From DASRWI01 sp035654655 (GTDB taxonomy: Bacteria; Bacteroidota; Ignavibacteria; Ignavibacteriales; Ignavibacteriaceae): a stretch of DNA of 64,000 nucleotides. The notes beneath the pieces are model-generated. The model was not told the origin of the DNA. It saw only the letters and a list, made by a program, of their open reading frames with translations, and searched no databases. How positions within the stretch are numbered: position 1 is the stretch's first letter; each line of letters opens with the position of its first letter. This document shows positions 46,038 to 54,551 of this stretch, piece after piece. The DNA lies in contig DASRWI010000033.1 of NCBI GenBank assembly GCA_035654655.1, forward strand, positions 39,961-103,960. The letters are read 5' to 3'. A program made the translations under genes and the position numbers.

Positions 46038-46050
46038 TTAAATTCCTGTT

Positions 46051-46596
46051 TTATTTAGTTTCTGTATCAATTAAATAGATGGCATCTTCACCGTCTACTT
46101 CAACCATTTTAACTTTTACTTCTTCGTTTATGGAAGTTGGAATATTTTTTCCTACATAATCAGCTTTGATAGGCAGCTCCCTATGTCCTCTATCCACAAG
46201 AACACAAAGCTGAATAGTATGAGGTCTGCCAAAATCCATTAAAGCACTCAAAGCAGAGCGGACTGTTCTGCCAGTGTAAAGCACATCATCAATAAGTATG
46301 ATATGTTTTTCATCTATACTGAAAGTAATATTGGATGTAGATACTTCCGGCTGCTTTATTCTTGTTCTGAAATCATCTCTGTAAAGAGTAACATCCAGAA
46401 CACCAAATGGAAGGTCAATTTTTTCAATTTCATTAATTTTTTCTTTAATTCTGTTGGCAACATACTCACCTCTTGTTCTCATTCCGATTAGAACAAGATT
46501 ATTTGCGCCTTTATTCTTCTCAAGTATTTCGTGAGAGATGCGTGTGATGATTCTTTGCAGACCTTCAGGGTCTACTAATTTTGCTTTTATGTTCAT
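46051..46596 (-). CDS. pyrR: PyrR, pyrimidine operon regulator / uracil phosphoribosyltransferase
   Basis: Type I phosphoribosyltransferase fold with the PRPP loop IILIDDVLYTGRTVRSAL, LVLIGMRTRGEYVANRI and CVLVDRGHRELPIKADYVGKN (quoted in parts). In Firmicutes PyrR binds the pyr leader RNA and causes attenuation; many homologues also make UMP from uracil. The ATG at 46596 is chosen over an in-frame TTG two codons upstream because GGAGGA lies 10 bases before the ATG and only 4 before the TTG. First gene of pyrRBC. That ribosome site lies inside a hairpin (46608-46633). Confidence 0.93.
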   Translation of the reverse strand: MNIKAKLVDPEGLQRIITRISHEILEKNKGANNLVLIGMRTRGEYVANRIKEKINEIEKIDLPFGVLDVTLYRDDFRTRIKQPEVSTSNITFSIDEKHIILIDDVLYTGRTVRSALSALMDFGRPHTIQLCVLVDRGHRELPIKADYVGKNIPTSINEEVKVKMVEVDGEDAIYLIDTETK

Positions 46597-46606
46597 ATAC
46601 AAAAAA

Positions 46607-46637
46607 TCCTCCTTGGAAATGCATCCTTGGAGGTCCT
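46607..46637 (-). promoter_or_regulatory. Leader hairpin covering the pyrR ribosome-binding site
   Basis: On the minus strand, CCTCC (46633-46629) can pair with GGAGG (46612-46608), the Shine-Dalgarno of pyrR. Inner GGA/TCC pairs surround a TGCATT loop, and A-A mismatches separate the two stems. TTTTTT follows, so the structure could work as a translational switch or as a weak attenuator. The TCCAAGGA word occurs twice as a direct repeat here. The loop does not match the classical PyrR-binding hexaloop. The rest of the 46597-46896 gap is AT-rich, with no other structure seen. Confidence 0.45.
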
Positions 46638-46896
46638 TTTTAATTGTTGATATTTTCTTTTCATAGTTCCTTTTCCATTTCTCTGAATAGATTTAAAGGT
46701 TAATATTTTAGTTGGATTAAATTATATTAATTTTCAGTTAAAGTAAATAGCTTATTTTTCAAAAAAAAATTTAATAAAAGTTGAGAAAAATTTGTTAAGA
46801 TTACTATTATTTTATTTATGTTTTAGTTTTTTATATTAAGAAAAATACCATTTTTGAAAATATTAAAGGATTTACGGTAATATTTGAATCAAATTA

Positions 46897-49800
46897 ATGC
46901 TCTTTTTCATTTTTATTATTCTATATTACGGAAAGCCTAAATGGTGCATTATGAAAGAATCTAATAAAAAAAGAATTAATGGAAAAAATACTAAAGAATT
47001 AAAATTTTCCCAGGATGATTCATTTCCTGAATCTGTGGAACACAAAACCAACAATTTATTTCCCATTGTTGCAATTGGGGCTTCTGCCGGTGGGCTGGAA
47101 GCATTAGAGATATTCTTTAAGAATATGCCTGAAAAAAGTAATATTGCATTTGTAATTATCCAGCATCTTGACCCTAATAGAAAAGGAATGATGCCTGAAA
47201 TAATTCAAAGGTATACTACTATGGAAGTGGTACACGTGAAAGATGGATTAAAAGTAGCACCCAATAAAATTTATATAATTCCATCTAACAAAAGTATGTC
47301 TATTTCAAAGCATATTTTACGACTCACAGAACCCCTTGAAACTCACGGTCTAAGACTTCCCATAAATTTCTTTATGAGTTCATTAGCTGAAGACCAACAG
47401 GAAAATAGTATTGGAATAATTCTTTCCGGCATGGGATCTGATGGTAGTATGGGTGTGCAAGCAATTAAGGAAAAATCTGGTTTAGTTTTAGTCCAGGAAC
47501 CGTCAACAGCAAAGTTTGATAGCATGCCTCGCAATGCTATTAATACTATCCCCGTTGATATTATTGCATCTGTTGAAGAACTACCTTTAAGGCTTGTTAC
47601 CTTCCTACGCAACAAACTTATTATAAAATCTGAAGAAAACCAGTTAGTAAAAGATCAAGGTGCCCTTGAAAAAATTATTATTCTTCTTTATACAAAAACA
47701 GGACATGATTTTTCCTTGTATAAAAGAAATACTTTATACCGTAGGATTGAAAGAAGAATGGGGATTTTCCAAATTAGTAAACTAAAAGATTATACAACTT
47801 ATCTACAGGAGAACAATGCAGAACTCGATATTCTTTTTAAAGATTTACTAATTGGAGTAACTCGCTTTTTCAGAGATGAAACTGTTTGGGAAGAATTAAG
47901 AAGAAATATATTGCCCGGAATGTTCGCAAAATTACCTGACAACTGTACTTTCCGTGCATGGGTTCCTGGCTGTTCCACAGGAGAAGAAGCTTATTCCCTT
48001 GCAATAATATTTAAAGAAGTATTAGATAAGTTAAAATCAATCAAAAATATTTCTTTCCAAATATTTGCTACAGACCTGGATACCAAGGCAATAGATGTTG
48101 CACGAAATGGTATCTATCCTGAGTCTATCTCAACATATATAAAAGCATCAAGACTAAATAAATATTTTATAAAGACTGAAGCGGGAACTTTTCGCATAAA
48201 TAATGAAATACGAGAGATGCTGGTATTTGCTTCACAAAACGTTACTAAGGACCCTCCTTTTACAAAACTTGATTTTGTTTCCTGCCGTAATATGCTTATT
48301 TATATGGAAACAGAGCTACAAGTTAAATTGATAAAATTGTTTCATTATTGTCTTAATCCTCTAGGATTTTTACTTTTGGGTACTTCAGAATCTCTTGGTA
48401 TAAGCAGTCCTCTATTTAAAATAATAGATTCAAAATTAAAAATTTATCAGCGTGCTTCCAAAATTAAACCAAACGAACCAATTGATTTTCCTTCTTCGTT
48501 TTCTTATATGAGTTCTAATAAAATTAAGAATTCAATAACTCCTAAAGAACCAGAAAGTCTTCAAATTCTTTCTGAACAGTTAATTTTACAGAAATATGCT
48601 CCTGCCACTATATTGACAAATGCAAAAGGAGATATAATCTTTATAACAGGGAAGACAGGTAGCTATCTTGAACCTGCAGCCGGTAAGGCAAATATGAATA
48701 TTTTTATTATGGCTAGAGAAGGACTAAAGTATGAACTTTCAATTGGATTCCGTAAAGCAACTCGCTCTCATAAGCAAGTAGTATTAAAAAATATTTATGT
48801 AGGCTCTAATGGTAGTGCTGAACAGATAGTTGATATTACAATTCAAAGAATTGAGAAACCCGAAGCTTTATTAGGAATGTTTTTGTTTGTTTTTAACAAT
48901 GTACCTATAGTTGTGGATACTAATTCTAAAAAGTTAAAAAAACAAAAAAATTCTTTAGATCCTAAATTAAAGTCTATGGAGTTAGAATTAATAAAAACAA
49001 AAGAAGAATTACAGTTAAGTTTAGAAGAAAAACAAACTTCTCAGGAAGAACTTAATTCAGCAAACGAGGAATTACAATCTTCCAATGAAGAACTACAATC
49101 TTCCAATGAAGAACTAACGACTTCAAAAGAAGAAATGCAAAGTTTAAATGAAGAACTTCAAACTGTGAATGCAGAACTTCAAATCAAAGTTGATGACTAT
49201 ATGAACGTAAACAATGATTTGAAAAACTTATTTGAGAGTACAAATATTGCCACTTTATTTCTTGATAAAAATCTTAATATCAGACGGTTCACAAAACATA
49301 CGACTAACATATTAAAATTAATTTATACCGATGTTGGAAGACCTTTTACAGATATTGTAAGTAATCTCGACTACCCAGACATTGCTGAAGATGCCCGAGA
49401 AGTTTTGAGAAGCTTAGTCTTCATAGAGAAAGATATTAAAACTTTCGATGATAAATGGTACATTGTTCGTATAATGCCATATAGAACTACAGATGATATA
49501 ATTGATGGTCTCGTTATTACTTTCAATGATATTACTAAATCTAAAATTCTTGAATTTAAATTAAAGGAAGTCAATAGACAGCTAAACTCTATAAATAAAG
49601 AACTAAACAGTACTAATGAAGAACTAGTAAAAAGTGAAGATAATTATCGAATTCTTCTAAAGGAAAAGGAATTAATACTTAAAGAAATCCATCACCGCAT
49701 TAAAAACAATATGAATGTTATATATAGCATTCTTAATCTTCAGGCAGATGAAGATAATAATGTACATTCTAAAAACTCCCTTTTAGATGCAGCAGCCAGA

Positions 49801-50259
49801 GTACATAGTATGATGATTCTTTATGATAAGTTATATCGTTCTGCTGATAATAACACAGCTAATATAAAAGAATATTTCCCATCATTAATTGAAGAAATGC
49901 TTCTTATTTTTCCGAAATTTGCTAAGGTGGAATTAAATTCTCAATTGAAAGATATTTCTGTGGGAGCTCATGTACTTTCCTGCGTTGGAATTATTTTAAA
50001 TGAACTTATAACTAATTCAATGAAGTATGCTTTTAAAAATCGTGATGATGGAATAATTTCTATTTCAGCATTATCAGAAGAAAACCATATAATAATTTCT
50101 TACGAAGATGATGGTCCCGGCATTCCGGAAAAAATTACAAATGGTAATCCTAACAGCTTTGGGCTGCTTTTAATCAGCACAATGGCTGCTCAGATTAATG
50201 GAAAAATAAATATGAAAAATGAAAATGGAGTTAAGTATATTCTTGAATTTGATGTTTAG
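46897..50259 (+). CDS. CheB-CheR-PAS-HisKA_2 fusion signalling protein
   Basis: 1120 residues. CheB methylesterase (about 55-240) with Ser63 (GASAGG), His90 (IIQHLDP) and Asp182 (GMGSDGSMG). CheR methyltransferase (about 255-520) with the SAM site WVPGCSTGEEAYSLA and ATDLD, then FVSCRNMLIYM. A 90-residue coiled coil of EEL-repeats follows (about 685-775), then a PAS domain (about 780-885), a HisKA_2 histidine box EIHHRIKNN (His932/933) and an HATPase (NELITNSMKYAF, YEDDGPGI). These fusions act in chemosensory or stress signalling by methylation and phosphorylation. No other che gene or regulator is adjacent. The start is uncertain: ATG 46897 or ATG 46951, the latter giving a soluble N-terminus. 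Confidence 0.92.
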   Translation: MLFFIFIILYYGKPKWCIMKESNKKRINGKNTKELKFSQDDSFPESVEHKTNNLFPIVAIGASAGGLEALEIFFKNMPEKSNIAFVIIQHLDPNRKGMMPEIIQRYTTMEVVHVKDGLKVAPNKIYIIPSNKSMSISKHILRLTEPLETHGLRLPINFFMSSLAEDQQENSIGIILSGMGSDGSMGVQAIKEKSGLVLVQEPSTAKFDSMPRNAINTIPVDIIASVEELPLRLVTFLRNKLIIKSEENQLVKDQGALEKIIILLYTKTGHDFSLYKRNTLYRRIERRMGIFQISKLKDYTTYLQENNAELDILFKDLLIGVTRFFRDETVWEELRRNILPGMFAKLPDNCTFRAWVPGCSTGEEAYSLAIIFKEVLDKLKSIKNISFQIFATDLDTKAIDVARNGIYPESISTYIKASRLNKYFIKTEAGTFRINNEIREMLVFASQNVTKDPPFTKLDFVSCRNMLIYMETELQVKLIKLFHYCLNPLGFLLLGTSESLGISSPLFKIIDSKLKIYQRASKIKPNEPIDFPSSFSYMSSNKIKNSITPKEPESLQILSEQLILQKYAPATILTNAKGDIIFITGKTGSYLEPAAGKANMNIFIMAREGLKYELSIGFRKATRSHKQVVLKNIYVGSNGSAEQIVDITIQRIEKPEALLGMFLFVFNNVPIVVDTNSKKLKKQKNSLDPKLKSMELELIKTKEELQLSLEEKQTSQEELNSANEELQSSNEELQSSNEELTTSKEEMQSLNEELQTVNAELQIKVDDYMNVNNDLKNLFESTNIATLFLDKNLNIRRFTKHTTNILKLIYTDVGRPFTDIVSNLDYPDIAEDAREVLRSLVFIEKDIKTFDDKWYIVRIMPYRTTDDIIDGLVITFNDITKSKILEFKLKEVNRQLNSINKELNSTNEELVKSEDNYRILLKEKELILKEIHHRIKNNMNVIYSILNLQADEDNNVHSKNSLLDAAARVHSMMILYDKLYRSADNNTANIKEYFPSLIEEMLLIFPKFAKVELNSQLKDISVGAHVLSCVGIILNELITNSMKYAFKNRDDGIISISALSEENHIIISYEDDGPGIPEKITNGNPNSFGLLLISTMAAQINGKINMKNENGVKYILEFDV

Positions 50260-50283
50260 AAAAATTTTACCATAAAATAAAAA

Positions 50284-50309
50284 AGCCGCATTGTAACAAC
50301 AAAGCGGCT
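50284..50309 (-). terminator. Terminator of the OmpA-family gene, possibly bidirectional
   Basis: AGCCGC (50284-50289) pairs with GCGGCT (50304-50309), with inner TTGT/ACAA pairing. The minus strand continues TTTTTTATTTTAT. It lies between the convergent signalling gene (stop 50259) and the OmpA gene (stop 50331). Confidence 0.8.
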
Positions 50310-50330
50310 CATCAAAACTTTTCATTAAAG

Positions 50331-51458
50331 TTACTTTAATACAAACTCTATTCTCCTATTAAGCTCTCTTCCTTCAGTAGTGTCATTGCTCATTATTGGT
50401 TGGCTTTCACCAAGACCTCTTGTTGTAATCCTATTTTCATTTACTCCTTTTGCGACTAAGAAATTCTTAACCGTTTCAGCTCTATCAGTGGAAAGATTTA
50501 AGTTTGCTTCTTCTGAGCCAATGTCATCAGTATGACCTTGAATTTCAATATTTATATTAGGATTGGTTAATAATATTTCAGCTGCATTATAAAGTATTGG
50601 CATTGATTCAGGTTTAAGCTTTGAGCTATTAAAATCAAAATTAACACCAATTAAAACCCATTTCTTTTGTTCACTTGAAGTGGAAACCTTTGGCTGGTTA
50701 TTTTTTACTATTTCTTCGATTTTATTATAGTCAACTTTTACAGGTTCTGTTTGATATTTTTTTATAATTTCTTCAATTTTATTATAATCAACTCCGCTTA
50801 AACCTTGATAATCCTGACACAGAGAAGATTTTTCACCATAGCCAAAATAATAGTTGAGTCCTAAGGAAAAGATACCATAAGAATCAAAAGAGCCTCCTAA
50901 TAAGGTTCCCTGGTCTGTACTATAAATACCATCAAACTTTGTTGTAGCAGGGATGTGGTAACCGAATTCAGTATTTAACTTCAAGTTTTCACCGATGCTG
51001 AATTCAGCACCAATACCAAGATTAAATTCAAAATCCCAAAAAGAATCATTTAGTTCAGGGAAAGGAGAATTTTTTAATGTAAAGTATACTGCACCAAACC
51101 CTGAAAAGAGATAAGGTGAAACCGGCTCACAAGGAACTAAATAATACATTAAATCAAAATCAGCTGCACCTGAATTATTTTTAAAATCAACATTTGTTCG
51201 GGTTACTAAATGCAGGAAGCTTCCTTTTAACCTTAATCCAACATGCTCAGAAAAATTTCTTTCTAAAGATAAATAACCGCCAAAACTTTTTCCCTCTGTT
51301 GAAGTGCCGCTCGTGCTAATATATTTTGGATAAATGCCGCCAAAGCCAAAGTTCCAGCTGGATTGAGCAAGCCATCCATATTTGGATGATTGTCCATTTA
51401 ACGGAATGCACAATAACCCTATAAGAATTACAAGAAAACCAAGAAATTTTTTTTGCAT
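50331..51458 (-). CDS. OmpA-family outer-membrane protein
   Basis: 375 residues. A signal peptide (about 1-22) leads into an N-terminal eight-stranded-type barrel (about 25-205, ending NYYFGYG). A linker carries the direct repeat VDYNKIEEI twice. The C-terminal OmpA peptidoglycan-binding domain (about 268-375) has the landmarks VNFDFNSSKLKPES, IEIQGHTDDIGSEEANL, LSTDRAETVKNFLVAKG, TRGLGES and NRRIEFVL. It links the outer membrane to the cell wall. A GAGGAG site sits close before the ATG. Monocistronic with its own terminator. Confidence 0.92.
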   Translation of the reverse strand: MQKKFLGFLVILIGLLCIPLNGQSSKYGWLAQSSWNFGFGGIYPKYISTSGTSTEGKSFGGYLSLERNFSEHVGLRLKGSFLHLVTRTNVDFKNNSGAADFDLMYYLVPCEPVSPYLFSGFGAVYFTLKNSPFPELNDSFWDFEFNLGIGAEFSIGENLKLNTEFGYHIPATTKFDGIYSTDQGTLLGGSFDSYGIFSLGLNYYFGYGEKSSLCQDYQGLSGVDYNKIEEIIKKYQTEPVKVDYNKIEEIVKNNQPKVSTSSEQKKWVLIGVNFDFNSSKLKPESMPILYNAAEILLTNPNINIEIQGHTDDIGSEEANLNLSTDRAETVKNFLVAKGVNENRITTRGLGESQPIMSNDTTEGRELNRRIEFVLK

Positions 51459-51630
51459 TTCTCCTCGAACTTAAAAAAATAAAGTATTATAAGAATCACT
51501 TAAGGGAAAGAATAGTCAAGACTTTTTAAATCCTTGATTTATAAGTTATTATATTAATAAAATAAAAACAATAATATAAAGGGATTATTTGCATTTTCTT
51601 ATTTATGTCATTTTTTCGATATTTGCAGGA

Positions 51631-51638
51631 TAAGTTTG
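51631..51638 (+). promoter_or_regulatory. Possible Bacteroidota-type -7 promoter element for tRNA-Pro
   Basis: TAAGTTTG fits the TAnnTTTG -7 consensus of Bacteroidota and lies 13 bases before the tRNA 5' end, the right distance for a start just ahead of the tRNA. A matching -33 element is not clear. Confidence 0.35.
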
Positions 51639-51650
51639 TCACTTAAATAT

Positions 51651-51725
51651 CGGGGTGTAGCGCAGCCCGGTTAGCGCGCTTCGTTCGGGACGAAGAGGTC
51701 GGGAGTTCGAATCTCCCCACCCCGA
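51651..51725 (+). tRNA. tRNA-Pro (anticodon CGG)
   Basis: Complete cloverleaf. The acceptor stem is CGGGGTG/CACCCCG (51651-51657 with 51718-51724), with discriminator A at 51725. The anticodon stem is CTTCG/CGAAG around loop TTCGGGA (anticodon CGG at 51686-51688), and the T stem is GGGAG/CTCCC around TTCGAAT. CCA is not encoded. Confidence 0.96.
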
Positions 51726-51755
51726 CTTTAAATTTAACTATAAAGGTTTACTACT

Positions 51756-52253
51756 ATGGCACAAAATCATTCTTTTGATATTGTTTCTGAAATTGATATG
51801 CAGGAAGCTGATAATGCTGTTAATCAGGCATTAAAGGAAATCCAGCAGCGTTATGATCTCAAGGATTCTCATACTACTATTGAGCTTAATAAAAAAGATA
51901 AGGTTCTTGATATAAATACTAAGGATGATTATTCTCTTAAGCAATCTATTGATATTCTTCAGACAAAATTCATTCGTCGTGGAATGTCAATTAAAGCTTT
52001 AAAGTATAATGAACCTGAAGCCGCTGCTGGCGGAAGAATGAAACAAAAAATTGATTTGCAAAGCGGTATTTCAAAAGAGAATGCAAAGAAAATAACTTCT
52101 CTTATTAAAGAGCATAAATTAAAAGTGAATGCGCAAATTCAGGATGAACAGGTTAGAGTTACCGGTCCAAAGATTGATGATTTGCAGGAAGTAATTAAAT
52201 TGGTTAAAGAAGCTGACTTTGACTTCCCCACTCAGTATGTAAATATGAAATAG
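51756..52253 (+). CDS. yajQ: YajQ-family nucleotide-binding protein
   Basis: 165 residues. HSFDIVSEIDMQEADNAVNQ at the start, QQRYDLKDSHTTIEL, IDLQSGISKENAKKI and the C-terminal DFPTQYVNM are diagnostic of the UPF0234/YajQ family, two ferredoxin-like domains. Members bind cyclic di-GMP in some proteobacteria; tRNA/ribosome association has also been reported in the family. The role here is unproven. It starts 30 bases after tRNA-Pro and may be read through from its promoter. Confidence 0.94.
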   Translation: MAQNHSFDIVSEIDMQEADNAVNQALKEIQQRYDLKDSHTTIELNKKDKVLDINTKDDYSLKQSIDILQTKFIRRGMSIKALKYNEPEAAAGGRMKQKIDLQSGISKENAKKITSLIKEHKLKVNAQIQDEQVRVTGPKIDDLQEVIKLVKEADFDFPTQYVNMK

Positions 52254-52273
52254 GTTTTTCTGTATATTAAAAA

Positions 52274-52334
52274 GCAGCGGTTCATCGAGTGTTTTTCATG
52301 CGTAGCGTGAAAAATGTATCGAGATGCCCGCTGC
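52274..52334. repeat. Modular hairpin repeat, family C copy 2
   Basis: The outer stem is GCAGCGG/CCGCTGC. Next come the conserved arms CATCGAGTG and ATGTATCGAGATG, then TTTTTCA/TGAAAAA and an inner TGCGTAGCG. It lies 20 bases past the yajQ stop and could end its transcript. Confidence 0.75.
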
Positions 52335-52362
52335 GAATACTTAATTCACATTATTTTATCGC

Positions 52363-52422
52363 TCCGGGCTTCTCGATACATTTTCTTCATTTCACTCAGA
52401 AAACACTCGAAGACCCTTCGCT
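52363..52422. repeat. Modular hairpin repeat, family C copy 3
   Basis: Opposite orientation to copy 2: CGGGCTTCTCGATACATTTT, inner CTTCATTTCACTCAG, then AAAACACTCGAAGACCCTTCG. It abuts the stop codon of the dnaE remnant and is nearly the same as the copy at 29433, differing mainly in the inner segment. Confidence 0.75.
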
Positions 52423-52424
52423 TG

Positions 52425-54098
52425 CTACGCAATCTTACTATAAGCTTTTTTAAGTTCTTCTTTGCCAAGCTTTTTCACAATTGAAAATTCTTCAAGAGTT
52501 ATTTTTTCAACATCTCCATAATAATTATGGTCAACTGAATCCTTCTGTATGCTTTCTTTAACATCGACGGATGTTAGTATATCCAAATTATCAACAACAA
52601 GATTTCTGTAATCATTAACATCAATGTAACCTTCCAGAATATATGGTCCCATTGACATTGTTTTTTCAACAACTCTGTCATAAACCTTTGGAAAAATCAC
52701 GGCTTCAAAAGTTCCAGTAAGGTCTTCAAGTGAAAGGAATTTCATTATGTCCCCCTTTTTAGTTCGAATTCTTTTTGAAGCCATATACCAGCCAATCATC
52801 TTCACTCTTTGTCCGGTAAGTTTATACATATCTTTTGCTTTGGTAATTTTCTTATCATTAATATAGTTACTAAAAAAATGGAGAGGATGGCGAGTAACCA
52901 TATAGTCAAAAGCTTCGTACTCCATTTTGCAAATTTCTTCCACTGAATAATTTTTGTTTGTTTCAACTTCCATTTCCATTTCAAAAGCTTCGGACATAAA
53001 CAAATCATTATAGCTTTCATCCAGAATTCTTCTTCTCTTAAAGTAGATATCCATAAGCTTAAGCAGAGTAATTCTTGTTTTCTTTAAGCACCCCATTGCT
53101 CCGCACTTTATCAGCATACAGGTTTCTTCAAAGCCAAGTCTTGTGCGGATTAGAAAATCTGCAAGTGAAACATAAGGTCCATTCTCTTCCCTCGCTTCAA
53201 TAATTCTATCAATGGATGAGGAGGAAAGATTTTTTATTGCCATCAGTCCAACTCTAATTTCATTACCATTGCCTACATACTCGTACTTGCTTTTGTTTAT
53301 GCAGGGAAGTTTTATTTTAATGCCTAATCTTCTGCACTCCCAGATGTAAACACCTGCAGAATAAAATCCTCCGCCATTACTTAAAACGCTTGCCATAAAC
53401 TCTGCGGGATAATGTGCCTTTAGGTATGCCACCTGAAAAGAGAGCAATGCAAATGATGCACTATGAGCTTTGCAAAATGAATATCCTGCAAAGGATTCTA
53501 TCTGGCGCCAAAGTTCTTCGGAAATATCTTTTTTCATTCCCTTCTTTAAACAAGAGTTAATAAATTTATCATAGAGCTCCTGCATTGCTTTATGAGAGCG
53601 CATTTTTCCGCTCATAGCTCTGCGGAGTAAATCTGCTTCCTCAAGTGAAAGTCCGGCAATGTGGTGAGTAATTTTAATAACATCTTCCTGGTAGACCATA
53701 ACTCCATAAGTATCACCAAGAAGTTTTTCCATTTCAGGAACAAGATAAGTTCTGCGTGATGGGTCCTTATGCCGTGCAATAAATTCCTGCATCATACCGC
53801 TTTCAGCAACACCGGGACGAATGATAGAGCTTGCTGCAGTAAGCATTTCAAAAGTATCAACTTCAAGTCTGCGCAATAAGGAACGCATACCGGGGGACTC
53901 AATATAAAAGCACCCAACAGTTCTGCCGCTTCTGATTAAGTCCAAAGTTTCCTTATCTTTAAAGAGCATTTGAAAATCATAGATATCAAACCCAAGCTCA
54001 TTGGCACTTCTCTTTACTGATGGATAAAAAGAAATTACACTTCCCTTTCTCCACTGCTCAGGCACCTGATATAACATATTTTCTTCTTCGCGGCTCAT
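52425..54098 (-). pseudogene. dnaE: DNA polymerase III alpha-like C-terminal remnant (5'-truncated)
   Basis: From ATG 54098, about 557 residues match the second half of DnaE-type polymerases: TVGCFYIESPGMRSLL, SIIRPGVAESGMM, GVMVYQEDVIKI, EADLLRRAMSGK, FAGYSFCKAHSASFALLS and AYLKAHYPAEFMA, a helix-hairpin-helix region and an OB fold (GQRVKMIGWYMA, FEAVIFPKVY). The PHP domain and the first palm region with its catalytic aspartates (roughly the N-terminal 450 residues) are absent, so polymerase activity is not expected. The frame runs back to 54299, but those 67 codons cover repeat DNA. It looks most like the second, ImuC/DnaE2-type copy of Bacteroidota. Repeats flank both ends. Confidence 0.75.
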
Positions 54099-54210
54099 AA
54101 TCGAACTTCTAAAATATAGTGAACATTTGAGCACTATAATATAATTTTTCTTAATAACTTTCAATAAGAAAATTATTAGCTGTGCTGAAGATTCCTTTCT
54201 TCTTGGCTTC

Positions 54211-54270
54211 GGTCTTCTCGATATAATTTTGTCCCGATAAATCGTGACAAAATCACTCGAAGTACCTTCG
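54211..54270. repeat. Modular hairpin repeat, family C copy 4
   Basis: GGTCTTCTCGATATAATTTT, inner hairpin GTCccGATaaATCgtGAC, then AAAATCACTCGAAGTACCTTCG. It is one of two copies in the gene-free 54099-54551 stretch upstream of the dnaE remnant. Confidence 0.7.
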
Positions 54271-54285
54271 CTTTTGTAGGAAAGA

Positions 54286-54412
54286 GACGGGAGGTACATC
54301 GAGTGTTTTTTGAGGGAGTTGAAAGATTATTTATTTTTAAGTAGAAATTTATTTTTAATCGTTATTTAAATTATAAACACCATACCTCAAAAAATGTATC
54401 GAGATGACCGAC
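54286..54412. repeat. Modular hairpin repeat, family C copy 5, with a long loop
   Basis: CATCGAGTG, then TTTTTTGAGG (54306-54315), a 69-base AT-rich loop, then CCTCAAAAAA (54385-54394) and ATGTATCGAGATG. Same outer arms as the other copies, but the stem is carried over a long spacer. The remaining DNA to 54551 is AT-rich, with nothing else seen. Confidence 0.7.
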
Positions 54413-54551
54413 CAAAATATCTTTCCCTACTCATTTTTCTGCAAATAAGCAAAATTGAATGCTAATTTTTTCCTTAGTATTTTTGTAATTGCCTTTGCTA
54501 TAATTTTTTCAGATACATAGGGCAAATTTTACAAATTAACATTGAGGATAC

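Noticed and set aside
46597..46602. TTG start two codons before the chosen pyrR ATG
   Set aside because: The Shine-Dalgarno would be only 4 bases away; the ATG has better spacing and is the stronger codon.
46607..46637. Classical PyrR-binding loop
   Set aside because: The loop reads TGCATT rather than the CNGNGA-type hexaloop, so only a generic hairpin is claimed.
49021..49200. Repetitive EEL-rich DNA in the signalling gene as a repeat element
   Set aside because: It is the coiled-coil linker normally found in CheB-CheR-PAS fusions, in frame and expected.
51480..51540. TTGACT ... TATAAT promoter upstream of the OmpA-family gene
   Set aside because: The two boxes on the minus strand are separated by about 22 bases, too far for a standard sigma-70 type promoter.
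54099..54299. First 67 codons of the open frame that continues into the dnaE remnant
   Set aside because: They translate family C repeat and flanking DNA and have no resemblance to DnaE; the homologous part starts at or near ATG 54098.
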